NCBI GenBank assembly: GCA_016720835.1
Contig: JADKJW010000005.1
Location: forward strand, 1 to 64,000
Direction: 5' to 3'
Source: Ignavibacteria bacterium
GTDB lineage: Bacteria > Bacteroidota > Ignavibacteria > SZUA-365
Length of the DNA stretch: 64,000 bases
The notes under the pieces: generated by a model
Databases searched by the model: none
The model's input: only the letters and a program-made list of their open reading frames with translations
What the model was told of the DNA's origin: nothing
Program-made: the position numbers and the translations under genes
Shown: piece by piece, positions 44,887 to 56,936 of the stretch
How positions within the stretch are numbered: the first letter of the stretch is position 1
Layout: each line of letters starts with the position of its first letter

Positions 44887-46268
44887 GCGATCCCGCGGAA
44901 GAAGGTCTGGTGTTCCCTGCCGCCGGTGCTCCGGAGCAGCATGAGCGCGAGTTCGCGCGCGTGGTAATCGCCCCACTGCGACGATTCGTTGCAGGGGATC
45001 ATGCAGCCGCGCGGAACGTGGTCCCAGCCGTTCGGACGGTGGTACACGGAATGGAGTATCAGACCCTGATGTCCTGCATCCATGGACAGGTACGGCGCGG
45101 TGAAGAGGCGGTGGGCGATGGTCTCGCCGGCCTTTGTGTAGCGTTCAGCCGCCTGGTGGTCGCCGGCCAGGACCGCGCAACGGCCCAGGCGCAGGAATCC
45201 CTGCGCGGCGATCGATGCCGCCGAGCTGTCGACGGGTTCGTGCTCGTTGTGCGGCGCGGAAGGCCGGACGAGCGCGTCACGTATGGCGTGCAGGCCGGGC
45301 GCGCCGGTGTCCCAGTAGGGGATGCCGTCCGTCGGCGTCGACGCGATGTACTGCTCGGCGGTGACGCGAGCGGCGCGCTCGAACAGCGCGATGGCGGCGC
45401 CACGGTCCTCGCCCTTCACGAACGCCTCATCCGAAATGGCGTGCAGGTACTCGAGTTGCTCGGCGAAACCGCAGATGGCCCATGCCAGTCCGCGTGTCCA
45501 GGTGGTGAAGGGCGAGTATCCCTGCTGCGACGACGGACAGCGGAAGGAGCCGTCCCTGCGATTGAAGATCGCCTCGTGCGCGACGCGGCCCGGCACATCG
45601 TAGATGTCGCGCCCTTCTCCGTAGTAGACGTTGAAGCGGGCCGTGGTCTCGGCGTGCCGGAGCAGACGCGCGAGCAGATTGACACGCGTGTCGCTCTCGC
45701 CGAGCAGTTCCTGTCCCAGCGCATGCGCCAGCGCGAGCGAGCGCAGCGTGCGCATGGTGTCGATAAAAAGAGAATGCGGTCCGTTGAACGAGTGGATGAA
45801 TCCGCGTCCCCCGCCGAGCGATGTCCAGCGCGCTGCCTGCACCGCGCCGCTCACCTTGAGCGCGAGTTCGAATGTCTCCCGTTCGCGCGCATTCTCCTCG
45901 ATCGTTCCCTCGCGCATCATGCGCAGGAGATTTCCGAACGTGCTCACAATGTGGAAGCCATGATCGTGTATGCCCGTGTGGCTCAGATGCGACGAAAGAC
46001 CGCGCAGCGTCCCATCACGGCCGAGGCGGAGGAATTCGGCGTCGCCCGTGGCTTCGAACTGCAGCAGGGCGGACCCGTAATGGAAGCCCAGCGTCCATTC
46101 CGTCCAACCCCGGGTGATGTACTTCCCGTCCGCGGTGATGACGGGCGCGCCCTTCGCCTCGTCCCAGGTCGCGAACAGATCCCGGATCTTCGGCGCGGAC
46201 ACCTCGAACAGCCGCGTCGCCGCCGCCCGCAGCTCTTCCACCGTCAACGATTCATCAATGATCAACAT
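44883..46268 (-). CDS. Glycoside hydrolase family 88-like unsaturated glucuronyl hydrolase
   Basis: The product is 461 residues with an alpha/alpha-barrel character. It has SHTGIHDHGFHIVSTFGN near residue 95, YSPFTTWTRGLAWAICGF near 250, and the family-typical pair IPYWDTGAPG and DSSAASIAAQGFL (about 325 and 350). GH88 enzymes hydrate unsaturated uronic-acid oligosaccharides left by polysaccharide lyases. No signal peptide is visible, so it would act inside the cell on imported oligomers. No lyase or transporter lies nearby. Followed directly by the small membrane protein. Confidence 0.8.
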   Translation of the reverse strand: MLIIDESLTVEELRAAATRLFEVSAPKIRDLFATWDEAKGAPVITADGKYITRGWTEWTLGFHYGSALLQFEATGDAEFLRLGRDGTLRGLSSHLSHTGIHDHGFHIVSTFGNLLRMMREGTIEENARERETFELALKVSGAVQAARWTSLGGGRGFIHSFNGPHSLFIDTMRTLRSLALAHALGQELLGESDTRVNLLARLLRHAETTARFNVYYGEGRDIYDVPGRVAHEAIFNRRDGSFRCPSSQQGYSPFTTWTRGLAWAICGFAEQLEYLHAISDEAFVKGEDRGAAIALFERAARVTAEQYIASTPTDGIPYWDTGAPGLHAIRDALVRPSAPHNEHEPVDSSAASIAAQGFLRLGRCAVLAGDHQAAERYTKAGETIAHRLFTAPYLSMDAGHQGLILHSVYHRPNGWDHVPRGCMIPCNESSQWGDYHARELALMLLRSTGGREHQTFFRGIA

Positions 46269-46327
46269 TCTACACCTTCCACCTGATCACACTGTACATA
46301 CTTCCTTCACCATTCATCCTTCATCCT

Positions 46328-47761
46328 TCATCCTTCACCCTTCAACACCTCCCGATACACATCGGCGTAGACCTCGTCCCTTGGCACACACCCGGTCGGG
46401 AACTGCCCGAGTGCGTTCTTCTTCGCGCGCATGAGATCGGTGCAGAAACTCACCGTCAGGCACACCCGCTTCGATTGCAGTTCGCCGGTCGTGAGCGCGT
46501 CGGTGGCGAATTCGGGATAGGCGAGGGCGCCGCGTCCGACGGCGGCGATGGTCACACGTCCGCGTCGGATGTTCCACTCCGCGGCGTGGACGAGATATTT
46601 CTGCAGCCAGCTGTAGCCCGTGCCCACGACGGCGACATCGGGCACGGCCTCCTGCAGCGCGGCGGTGATGCGGAAATGCCGGTCCACGCCCGCGAGCGGA
46701 TGCTCGGGCGTCTCGTAGCTGCCTTCGGAAGCGCGCTCGTAGGGGCGGCCGACATGCGGATTGTAGTACGGGCTGCCAAGCGACACATTCAGGAGATCCA
46801 CACCGTGCGCCGCCAGCATGCGCGCAAGCGCGACGGGCTCCGTCAGGTCTTCCTTCAGCGGATCGGCGGGATCGACCCCGAAACCGTCTTCGTAGGGAAT
46901 GGTGAACGCATCCGGACGACCGATGCCGGTGTCCGGATCGGCGGTGTACGGCACGCCGTCGAAAGCGTTGATGCGCGAGGCGAGGATGAGGCGGGGTCCG
47001 GTTTCCGCGCGGATGCCGTCGAGCACCTCGCGCACGAAACGCGTGCGATTCTCGAAGGACCCGCCGAAGCGCCCCGCCCTGCGCCGCGCGCAGAGCAGCT
47101 CGCCGAGCAGGTACGTGTGGCATTGCTTGATGTCGACAAAGTCGAAGCCCGCGTCCGCCGCCAGCCGCGCCGCCGCGATGTACGCGTCCTGAAGACGCAG
47201 CAGATCGTCATCCGACAAGAGCGGCGTGGATTCGTCCGCCCGCAACCCCGCGGACCGGTCGATGAAGGTGCGCCTGTCGATGGCCGACAGATGCGCGGCG
47301 AGGATGGGACGGGGATAACTCCAGCGCCCCGAATGCGTGAGCTGCAGTCCCACGATCAGATCGTCGTCGCTGCCGCAGCGCGCGCGATGCGCGGCGCGGG
47401 TCTCCTCGAGCAGGCGGCCGAGCAGGGGCTGCGTGCGCGCGTTGATGACGAGCTGCCGGGCGTTGGCGCGCCCCTCGGGGACGACGGCCGTGGCCTCGCC
47501 CCAGAGCAGCTTCGCGCCTCCCTCGCCGAAGCGCCTCCAGCGACGGAAGGTCAGCTCGTCGGGCGCGCCGTCGCGCGTCGCGTCGCAACCCTCCATCGGA
47601 TGGATCCCGAGCCGGTTGCCGACGCTGCGGCTGCCGATGCGCGCGGGCGTGCGGACGGCCTCGAGCGCGTCCTCGAGCCCGATGACGACGCCCTGTGCCT
47701 CGATATCGCGGCGCAGGTCGTCGATGCTCCTGTAGGTGAAGTACTTCTTGCGGTGAGACAC
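46328..47761 (-). CDS. Old-yellow-enzyme-like NADH:flavin oxidoreductase
   Basis: The product is 477 residues. After an N-terminal extension of about 40 residues it has the OYE TIM barrel: NRLGIHPMEG, GLQLTHSGRWS, DAGFDFVDIKQCH, FGGSFENRTRF and a C-terminal FMN-phosphate segment (VGTGYSWLQ). Two changes stand out: a Cys-His pair (KQCHTYLL) takes the place of the usual H-GYL region, and the extension is longer than normal. OYE enzymes reduce activated alkenes or demethylate small molecules with NAD(P)H. Substrate unknown. Confidence 0.8.
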   Translation of the reverse strand: MSHRKKYFTYRSIDDLRRDIEAQGVVIGLEDALEAVRTPARIGSRSVGNRLGIHPMEGCDATRDGAPDELTFRRWRRFGEGGAKLLWGEATAVVPEGRANARQLVINARTQPLLGRLLEETRAAHRARCGSDDDLIVGLQLTHSGRWSYPRPILAAHLSAIDRRTFIDRSAGLRADESTPLLSDDDLLRLQDAYIAAARLAADAGFDFVDIKQCHTYLLGELLCARRRAGRFGGSFENRTRFVREVLDGIRAETGPRLILASRINAFDGVPYTADPDTGIGRPDAFTIPYEDGFGVDPADPLKEDLTEPVALARMLAAHGVDLLNVSLGSPYYNPHVGRPYERASEGSYETPEHPLAGVDRHFRITAALQEAVPDVAVVGTGYSWLQKYLVHAAEWNIRRGRVTIAAVGRGALAYPEFATDALTTGELQSKRVCLTVSFCTDLMRAKKNALGQFPTGCVPRDEVYADVYREVLKGEG

Positions 47762-47811
47762 GACGATGATAAATGAGATTCAGATCCGAAATGTGGAATC
47801 GAAGGAACCGC

Positions 47812-48345
47812 CTAGACGAGGATGGCGCCTTCGAGCTGCAGCAGCTTCTTCTTTCGCTCGATGCCGCCGCCGAATCCGACGAGATTGCCACTCTCGCCGA
47901 TCACGCGATGACAGGGAATGATGACGGGAATGGGATTGCGCCCGACGGCCCCGCCGACGGCGCGTGTGGCGTCCGGGTTTCCGACATCGGTGGCGACGTG
48001 CTTGTACGTGATGGTGGTGCCGTAGGGAATCATGCGCAGCGCGGTCCATACCTGCAGCTGGAACTGCGTCCCGAGCAGGTGCATCTTCGTCGTGAAACGC
48101 CGCAGCTTGCCGGCGAAGTACTGCTCGAGTTCGCGATGCGCCTTCGCGTGCGGCGCCGCGTCGCGGTAATACTCGAAAGAACGGAGGTACCGCCGCAGAA
48201 AGGCGTCCAGTTCCTCGCGGCCCGTCTCCGTGTCGAAGGCGATGTAGTACAGGACGTCCTTGACTCCCGCAAGCGTCAGGGTTCCGACGGGCGAAGCCAG
48301 TTCGGACAGGACGACCTCCACCGGAACGGACCGTGATGCAGCCAT
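47812..48345 (-). CDS. ogt: Methylated-DNA-protein-cysteine methyltransferase
   Basis: The product is 177 residues. The acceptor Cys145 lies in IPCHRVIG, preceded by the helix-turn-helix segment VWTALRMIPYGTTITY and the arginine finger region RAVGGAVGRNP. The protein removes methyl groups from O6-methylguanine in a suicide reaction. The ATG before AASRSVPVE is used; a GTG nine codons earlier is an alternative. One of two DNA-repair genes in the window besides the HhH-GPD glycosylase. Confidence 0.9.
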   Translation of the reverse strand: MAASRSVPVEVVLSELASPVGTLTLAGVKDVLYYIAFDTETGREELDAFLRRYLRSFEYYRDAAPHAKAHRELEQYFAGKLRRFTTKMHLLGTQFQLQVWTALRMIPYGTTITYKHVATDVGNPDATRAVGGAVGRNPIPVIIPCHRVIGESGNLVGFGGGIERKKKLLQLEGAILV

Positions 48346-48410
48346 GGCCGGAAATCCTTCAGGCAGTTGCACAAGCGGACTTCCGAGAAAAGTACGCGAA
48401 TTTCCCCTCT

Positions 48411-49058
48411 CTACAAACCCTCAGGGATTCCGTCCGCTGGCGTCTGAGCGAGCACCTGACAGCCCGCCCTCGACGGATGGTCGCGCACGATCGCATCGCG
48501 CGGGACCCCGCGTATGGCCCACAGGATCGCGACGTCGCCCGCGGCGGCGATGACCATGAAGAACCCCCACAACGCCAGCCAGGCGTCGCCGGTCAGCAAG
48601 CCGATGACGGCGGGCACGACCCCCAGCACGAAACCCGGCAGCGCCACCGCCAGCTTGTAGGCCCCCGCGCGCACCGCGGCGCGGCAATGCGCGTAGGGCG
48701 ACAGGGCCTTCCAGTTGATGCCGAAGCGGATGTCCTCCCGGCGCACATGCGCAAAGCCGAGGAAGCCCGCCGCGTGCAATCCCTCGTGCACGACCACGAG
48801 CCCGAGGAACAGCGGAATCATCACCTCGAGCCGCGCCACGGAGCGGAAACCCGCGCCGAGCACGGCCGAACCCCACACGAGCCAGAACGGCAGCAGCAGC
48901 ACCGCCACGAACAGCGGCAACAGACCGATCGCGATGAGGTTGGCCGCCACCATGGAAATCGTCGCATCATAGGCGACAGCGGGATCAACCGCGCTCCCGT
49001 TTCCTTCCAGATCGGGAGGTACAACGCCGGTCGGATCGCTGCCGCCGGGCTCGGTCAA
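48411..49058 (-). CDS. DUF3267-like membrane metalloprotease-like protein
   Basis: With the TTG that overlaps the stop of the upstream DUF2721 gene (TTGA), the product is 215 residues; starting at the first ATG would give 180. It has four hydrophobic segments and an HEGLH motif near residue 89 preceded by VVV, the HExxH zinc site of the DUF3267 family. These proteins are thought to be membrane-embedded peptidases, but activity is not proven. Overlap with the preceding gene suggests coupled translation. Confidence 0.7.
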   Translation of the reverse strand: MTEPGGSDPTGVVPPDLEGNGSAVDPAVAYDATISMVAANLIAIGLLPLFVAVLLLPFWLVWGSAVLGAGFRSVARLEVMIPLFLGLVVVHEGLHAAGFLGFAHVRREDIRFGINWKALSPYAHCRAAVRAGAYKLAVALPGFVLGVVPAVIGLLTGDAWLALWGFFMVIAAAGDVAILWAIRGVPRDAIVRDHPSRAGCQVLAQTPADGIPEGL

Positions 49059-49534
49059 TACAGCTCCGATTCGAGATGCAGCACTTTCTGCGCGAGCGAA
49101 ATATCCATCAGCGCGTACACGACGCCGATCACCGCGAAGATGATGCCCGCCATGAAAATGGCGACGGCCAGGGTCGCAAGCCCGCCGTACAGAAACAGGC
49201 TCGCCCCCAGGCTCAGCGAGGTCACGAGATAGCAGATGACGCCGATCCACAGATGCATGAGCGCATGGCGCAGGTGATTCGCGCGGATGAGCAGCGACGG
49301 GATCTGGCGCATGAGGCTTTCGAAACGGACGGCATCGACATACTCGCGGTCGATGGTCTCGGGCGCAACGAGCTTGCGCCGCTTCTCGTCGTTGAGCAGG
49401 CGCACGCGGTTGACGACGATGGCGTAACGGTTGTTCAGGCCGAGCAGCAGCAGGCCGCATGCGGAGATCAGTAGCGCGGGGGTGAGCACGGCCTGGATGG
49501 TTTGCAGGGCAACGGGAGTGGTGAGTTCGTTCAT
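49055..49534 (-). CDS. DUF2721 membrane protein
   Basis: The product is 159 residues. A first membrane helix (about 17-35), a charged central helix region (NRVRLLNDEKRRK, typical of DUF2721) and two further helices (about 88-108 and 114-140) are visible. The family has no known function. It overlaps the DUF3267-like gene by 4 nt and follows the vWA gene by 46 nt, so it belongs to the same transcription unit. Confidence 0.78.
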   Translation of the reverse strand: MNELTTPVALQTIQAVLTPALLISACGLLLLGLNNRYAIVVNRVRLLNDEKRRKLVAPETIDREYVDAVRFESLMRQIPSLLIRANHLRHALMHLWIGVICYLVTSLSLGASLFLYGGLATLAVAIFMAGIIFAVIGVVYALMDISLAQKVLHLESELY

Positions 49535-49580
49535 GACGATGCTCGCGGGGAGAGGTGCGTGAATGAAGGTGCGTGAGGAA

Positions 49581-50684
49581 TCAGAGGTTTCCGGTCTTCT
49601 TCCTGTTCCGAATATAGTCAACCAGCACGAACTCTCCGAGACGGCCCAGCCCCGTGAAATAGGCGCGGCCCTTGTTGGCCTTCGTCATTTCCTCCACGAA
49701 TTCGACCAGCGCCGGATCACGCGCCACCATGAACGTGGAGATCGCGATCTGCTCGCGGCGGCAGGCCATGGCCTCGTCGAGCGTCTTGTTCACGATGCGG
49801 AGATCGAGCCCGAAGGAGTTCTTGTAGAGCCGCCCGTCGTCCTCGAATATCGCCGAGGGCTTGCCGTCGGTCACCATGAAGATCTGCTTGTTCGCGTTTC
49901 CGGCGCGGCGCAACAGGCTGCGCGCGAGGCGCAACCCCTCGCGGGTGTTCGTGTGAAAGGGTCCGACCGACACGAAAGGCAGATCCTTGATGCCCACTTC
50001 CACGGCGTCGTCGCCGAAGAGCAGGATGTGCAGGCGGTCCTTCGGGTAGCGCGTCAGGATCAGTTCGGCGAGCGCGAGCGCGATCTGCTTGGCGGGCGTG
50101 ATGCGGTCCTCGCCGTACAGGATCATCGAATGCGAAATGTCCAGCATGAGCACCGTCGCGGCGGAGGTCTGATGCTCGGTCTCGTACACTTCCACGTCCT
50201 CCTCCTCGAGGCTGAACCCCTCGATGCCGCCGCGTGCGTAGGCATTGCGCAGGGTGGAGGTCATGTCGATGTTCGCGACGGAGTCGCCGAAACGGTACTT
50301 CTTCGTCTCGCTCGTGCGCTCCACGCCGTTGCCGCTGTGCGGCGTGTCGTGCATGCCGTCCGGACTTTTCTTCAACGAGGAGAACACATCCTGCAGCGCG
50401 TCCTGACGAATGCGCTGATTGCCCTTCGAGGTGACTTCGAGCGCGCCGCTCTCGCGATCCTCGGCGATGAAGCCGCGCTTCTTCAGTTCGTCGACAAAGT
50501 CCTGCATGGTCAGATCGGCCGTGAAGATGTCGTGCTCGCGGTCGAGTTCCTCGAGCCAGTCGATCGCCTCCCGCACGTCCCCGCCGGTCTGCATCAGCAG
50601 CTGGCTGAAGAGCGAGATGAGGTTCTCCATCCGCTCCTGGCGGGTCTCGGCCTGCGCGACCCAGCGAGAGTACGATATGCGCAT
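49581..50684 (-). CDS. vWA-domain protein paired with a MoxR-type ATPase
   Basis: The product is 367 residues. An N-terminal alpha-helical region is followed by a von Willebrand factor A domain with the metal site DISHS (Asp182, Ser184, Ser186) and a later VTDGKPS loop. No signal peptide is present. vWA proteins next to MoxR-like AAA+ ATPases usually work together as a metal-insertion or protein-remodelling chaperone. The ATPase gene lies 33 nt upstream. Confidence 0.85.
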   Translation of the reverse strand: MRISYSRWVAQAETRQERMENLISLFSQLLMQTGGDVREAIDWLEELDREHDIFTADLTMQDFVDELKKRGFIAEDRESGALEVTSKGNQRIRQDALQDVFSSLKKSPDGMHDTPHSGNGVERTSETKKYRFGDSVANIDMTSTLRNAYARGGIEGFSLEEEDVEVYETEHQTSAATVLMLDISHSMILYGEDRITPAKQIALALAELILTRYPKDRLHILLFGDDAVEVGIKDLPFVSVGPFHTNTREGLRLARSLLRRAGNANKQIFMVTDGKPSAIFEDDGRLYKNSFGLDLRIVNKTLDEAMACRREQIAISTFMVARDPALVEFVEEMTKANKGRAYFTGLGRLGEFVLVDYIRNRKKTGNL

Positions 50685-50717
50685 GGTGGTTGCCTTTCTC
50701 GTGTGCGTCCGGCGCGC

Positions 50718-52256
50718 CTATTCGTCGTCGTCGTCGCGTCGCATGGTGGAGAAGATCGATCCGAGCATGTCGCGGTACGACACCGCGCCCTCGGCCTCCT
50801 GCTTCGCGATGCGCGAATGCTGGTGCAGGCCTTCCAGGACGAACTCCATGGCCGATCCAAGCTGCGCGTCGTCCGCGGCGTCCACATCCATGTGGGTGGT
50901 CGTGAGGTGATGCAGGCCGGGCACGGCGTTGAGCGCCGCGAAATAGGCGTCGAAGGGCATGTCGTCCGTCAGCGCGACGTCGTTGCCCTGTTCGAACCAC
51001 GACACGATGGTGCCGTACACGGGGTCCGCGCGTTTTCCGGACTCCCGCATCTCGTCCTGCTGCGCCTTCCTCGCGCGCGATTTTTGCAGCGGATTCGGGA
51101 GCAGGGATGAAAACACGGCTCGCACGGCCTTGCCGATGAGCGCTTTGGAGACGGTGATGAGTCCCTCCTGCTCGCCTTCGTACACCAGCTCGATCTTGCC
51201 GGTGAGCGAGGGCAGGATGCGGGCGAGGTCGCTCACGCGGGGCAGCACCACGTCGTCGCCCGACACGATGGCGCGGCGCTCGGCGTTGGAGACGAGGTTC
51301 TCCATCGCGGAGATGGTGAGGCGCGCGCTCACGCCCGAGCGCTGGTCCACGTACTCGCTGGCGCGGGCCTCGAAGGCGATGCGCTCGATGATCTCGCGGA
51401 AGTAGCGCGGGATGCGCACCGGCTGCGCGACGTCGCGGTCCGTCCATGCCTCCTGCGCGGTGATGGCGATGGCGTCCTCGATGTCGCCCGGGTAATGCGT
51501 GAGGATCTGCGAGTCGATGCGGTCCTTGAGCGGGGTGATGATGTTGCCGCGGTTGGTGTAGTCCTCGGGATTGGCGGTGAACACGATGAGCACGTCGAGC
51601 GGAATGCGCACGTTGAAACCGCGGATCTGGATGTCCTTTTCCTGCATGATGTTGAACAGGCCCACCTGGATGCGCGGCTGCAGGTCGGGCAGCTCGTTGA
51701 TGGCGAAGATACCGCGGTTCGTGCGCGGGATGAGGCCGAAGTGGATGGCGCCCTCGTGCGAGTAGTGCAGGCGCTGCGCCGCCGCCTTGATGGGATCGAT
51801 GTCTCCGATGAGGTCGGCGATGGTCACGTCCGGCGTGGCGAGCTTCTCGCCGTAGCGCTGCTCTCGCGGGATCCACTCGATTTCGGTGTCGTCGCCGTAT
51901 TCCGCGATGAGATCCGTCGCGTATTTCGAGATCGGGTGGAAGGGATTGTCGTTGAGTTCGGAACCCTTGACGATGGGCGTCCACTCGTCGAGCAGCGAGG
52001 GAAGCATGCGCACGAGGCGCGTCTTGGCCTGTCCGCGAAGACCGAGGAGGATGATGTCGTGCCGCGAGAGGATGGCGTTGATGACCGCTGGGACCACGGT
52101 GTCGTCGTAGCCGATGATGCCGTCGAAGAGTTTTTCCCGTGTGCGGAGTTTTGCGATGCAGTTTTTCCGGAGCTCCTCCTTGACGGGAAGGATGCGGATA
52201 TTTGCGCGTTTGAGCGCGCCGATGCTGCGCGCCTGGGGGATGGACGTTGAACTCAT
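50718..52256 (-). CDS. MoxR/magnesium-chelatase-type AAA+ ATPase
   Basis: The product is 512 residues from MSSTSIPQARS. Walker A is GLRGQAKT (72-79), a Walker-B-like GIFAINELPDL follows near residue 190, and the sensor-1-like VFTANPEDYTNRG near 227. A C-terminal extension of about 150 residues ends in an acidic tail. It resembles the ChlI-like ATPases that pair with vWA proteins, as encoded just downstream. The remodelled target is unknown. It opens the ten-gene co-oriented run to 42443 and is divergent from a GT9 gene. Confidence 0.85.
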   Translation of the reverse strand: MSSTSIPQARSIGALKRANIRILPVKEELRKNCIAKLRTREKLFDGIIGYDDTVVPAVINAILSRHDIILLGLRGQAKTRLVRMLPSLLDEWTPIVKGSELNDNPFHPISKYATDLIAEYGDDTEIEWIPREQRYGEKLATPDVTIADLIGDIDPIKAAAQRLHYSHEGAIHFGLIPRTNRGIFAINELPDLQPRIQVGLFNIMQEKDIQIRGFNVRIPLDVLIVFTANPEDYTNRGNIITPLKDRIDSQILTHYPGDIEDAIAITAQEAWTDRDVAQPVRIPRYFREIIERIAFEARASEYVDQRSGVSARLTISAMENLVSNAERRAIVSGDDVVLPRVSDLARILPSLTGKIELVYEGEQEGLITVSKALIGKAVRAVFSSLLPNPLQKSRARKAQQDEMRESGKRADPVYGTIVSWFEQGNDVALTDDMPFDAYFAALNAVPGLHHLTTTHMDVDAADDAQLGSAMEFVLEGLHQHSRIAKQEAEGAVSYRDMLGSIFSTMRRDDDDE

Positions 52257-52302
52257 ATATGCTGCGTTTTCCAGTATCCGATTTCCTGCATACTTTGGGG
52301 CG

Positions 52303-53367
52303 ATGCACACGACCGACCGCATGCCCGCGATTCTCCATACAACACTCGTATTGCGCCTGAGTTCCATCGGGGACGTGATTCTTGTCACGCCCTTCCTCCG
52401 CGCGCTGAAAGCCGCGTTTCCATCGGTTTCCATCGATGTGGCGGTCAAGGCGCAGTTCGCCGAGCTGCTCGCCCACCATCCGCTGGTGGACCGCCTCATC
52501 GCGGTGGACACCGTCGCGGGCATGGCGGGGCTCCGCACGCTCAACGCGGAATTCCGCGCGCGGCGCTACGACGCCGTCTTCGATCTGCACAACAATTTCC
52601 GTTCTCGCCTGCTGCGCCGCGGCACGGGGACCGCCCTGCGCGTGATCCGTAAACGCAGCATACGCCGCGCCCTCTTCGTGCGCTTCAAGCTGCGCACGCT
52701 GGGCGGCGTCGTGCCCGTCGCGGAACGCTACATCGAGACCGCCGCGGATTTCGGGGTGCGCCCGGATGGCCGCGGACCCGAGGTCTTTCTGCCCAAGGGC
52801 ATGGCGGAATCCGTCCGGGCAAAGCTCCGCGCGCTCGGATGGAATCCGGACGCACCGGCAATCGCCATCGCTCCGGGTGCGAGGCACTTCACGAAGCGCT
52901 GGCCCGCGGAGTCCTGGGCGGGCGTCGCGCGCGCCATCGCAGCACAGACCGATGCGCAGGTGCTGCTGCTCGGCGGTCCCGACGACGGCGTCGCGGGCGA
53001 CGCGATTGCGGCGGCGATTCCGGGCCGCGTCATCAATGCCTGCGGCGCGCTCACTCTGCTCGAGACCGCCGCCGCGATGGACTGCTGCTCCGCGGTGGCT
53101 TGCAACGACAGCGGCCTCATGCACCTCGCGACCGCGCGCGGCATTCCCGTCGTGGCCGTGTTCGGTTCCACCGTGAAGGAACTCGGCTTCTTTCCGATGG
53201 GCGAGGGCAACACGGTGATCGAGGTGGCGGGACTTCCCTGCCGCCCCTGTTCGCATGTCGGGCGCGACCGCTGTCCCGAAGGCCATTTCCGGTGTATGCG
53301 CGACATCCCTTCATCCGCGGTGGAAGCTGCGCTGTTGGAAGTCCTTCGGAAAGCCGTCCCGCGTTGA
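52303..53367 (+). CDS. Glycosyltransferase family 9 (heptosyltransferase WaaF-like)
   Basis: The product is 354 residues. It starts the GT9 fold with LVLRLSSIGDVILVTPFLRAL near residue 13 and has the acceptor/donor segments APGARHFTKRWPAESWA and CNDSGLMHLATARGIPVVAVFG, the latter with the conserved DSG. It would transfer heptose or a related sugar in lipopolysaccharide core synthesis. The ATG at 52303 is preceded by GGGG, while the next ATG six codons on has no such signal. Its C-terminus has paired cysteines (CRPCSHVGRDRC). Confidence 0.88.
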   Translation: MHTTDRMPAILHTTLVLRLSSIGDVILVTPFLRALKAAFPSVSIDVAVKAQFAELLAHHPLVDRLIAVDTVAGMAGLRTLNAEFRARRYDAVFDLHNNFRSRLLRRGTGTALRVIRKRSIRRALFVRFKLRTLGGVVPVAERYIETAADFGVRPDGRGPEVFLPKGMAESVRAKLRALGWNPDAPAIAIAPGARHFTKRWPAESWAGVARAIAAQTDAQVLLLGGPDDGVAGDAIAAAIPGRVINACGALTLLETAAAMDCCSAVACNDSGLMHLATARGIPVVAVFGSTVKELGFFPMGEGNTVIEVAGLPCRPCSHVGRDRCPEGHFRCMRDIPSSAVEAALLEVLRKAVPR

Positions 53368-53578
53368 CTCCGTGGCGCCGCTTGGAGCCGCGCGCGCAGG
53401 CTATTGACCGAAAGCCGATGACGAGTTCCTTATTACCGTCGATTTCCGTATTTTCCGAACATCCATCGCACGCACCTCCAATCGACCTCATCTCGAACGA
53501 AGCACCTCACTTCCGAAGCACCTCCATCGACAGCCTCCCCCGAAATCCATCCTCCACCATCGCATCGGAGTACCTTCC

Positions 53579-55840
<2,262 letters not shown>

Positions 55841-56266
55841 CCGTTCCCGTATCCCAAGTGCACGCGGCCTTCCTTCCCCGGGAGGCCGCGTGTGTTATTC
55901 CATCAGCACCTGCGAATCGCCCGATGGTGAAATCGAGTAGGGAGTAGGGAGAGTTGGATCTTGTTCCCACGCTCCTGCGTGGGAACAAGGGAAAAAGCAC
56001 GCAGCGGCGCCATGGATCTTGTTCCCACGCTCCTGCGTGGGAACAAGGGAAAAAGCACGCAGGGCGGAACATATTGAGGGATGTGCGAAAACGCCCGGTG
56101 GCCGTTCCCACGCGGGAGCGTGGGAACGAGTAGACACGCAGATGTTCCCACGCGGGAGCGTGGGAACAAGAATTATCTCAAGGCCAGCAGTTCTCCCCAC
56201 TCTTCTTTCTCCTTCTCCTTCTCACTTCACCCTTTCTTCCCCCTGTCCCCTTCCACCATTTCCCCG
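55841..56266. repeat. Intergenic cluster of four GTTCCCACGC palindromes with a 47-bp direct repeat
   Basis: Palindromes lie at 55960-55989, 56018-56047, 56103-56128 and 56144-56167. The first two are part of an almost exact direct repeat of about 47 bp (55957-56003 and 56015-56061) that also includes GGGAAAAAGCACGCAG. The first two have CTCCT at the centre and the last two GGGAG, i.e. opposite orientation. No gene was seen. Confidence 0.9.
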
Positions 56267-56818
56267 TCACGCAAACACCATCGTAAAGACTCCCGCCACG
56301 ATCGACGACAGCACCGCCAGCGCGACGAGCAGCACGACGATGCCGACCAGCGCGAAGACGCCGGCGCGCTCGGGCGCGGACTTGAGGAGCACGGGAAGAC
56401 CGAGCGCCATCAGGTATCCCGCGTACAGTCCGCCCGCGAAGGCGAAAAACTCGCCAAGCACCGGCAGCGGCTGCAGGGCGATGCCGATGTACACCGGAGT
56501 CAGCGCGTAGGCGGCGAGCTGCGCGGCTTTGGGAAAGTTCTTTTCTCCTCCGAAGGACGTCGACAGCAGCGAGAAGACGGCGGCGCAGAGCAGCACCAGC
56601 GCGAAGGCGAACAGCACACCAGACGCGCCCATCGCCGCGCCGAAGAGCGGATGCCCTTCGAGCGTGTTCGAAACGACGCTCGCCGCGAACTGCAGCAGCG
56701 CAAGCGGGAGCACGTACGACAGCAGCAGCGCCGAGGGCCGCGTCGTTTCCTCCGCGATGACGGGCCATTCCGTCCGCGGGGTGAACAGGATATTTTTTGC
56801 GCGCGCGATGATGGGCAT
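56267..56818 (-). CDS. Yip1-like membrane protein
   Basis: The product is 183 residues with an N-terminal amphipathic start (MPIIARAKNILFTPRTEW) and five predicted membrane helices from about residue 28 to the end. The TPRTEWPVIAEE motif and layout match the bacterial Yip1-domain proteins. Their role is unclear. It is a paralogue of the gene at 57435-58022, with which it shares the N-terminal motif and spacing of helices; a PH-domain gene lies between them on the other strand. Confidence 0.8.
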   Translation of the reverse strand: MPIIARAKNILFTPRTEWPVIAEETTRPSALLLSYVLPLALLQFAASVVSNTLEGHPLFGAAMGASGVLFAFALVLLCAAVFSLLSTSFGGEKNFPKAAQLAAYALTPVYIGIALQPLPVLGEFFAFAGGLYAGYLMALGLPVLLKSAPERAGVFALVGIVVLLVALAVLSSIVAGVFTMVFA

Positions 56819-56936
56819 TGATTCTCCAGGGTTCCATTCTCATTGCGGCGGCAGCTCCGGCCTGTCCTTGCATTTGCGTGCCGCCGGATGCAATTTCGGG
56901 AAAGCGCACGACACTTTTCCCATCAGAGGACGCATC

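Noticed and set aside
49717..53286. 1,189-codon minus-strand frame over the vWA, ATPase and GT9 genes
   Set aside because: Composition is His/Arg/Ala-rich with no domain, and it conflicts with three well-supported genes in other frames.
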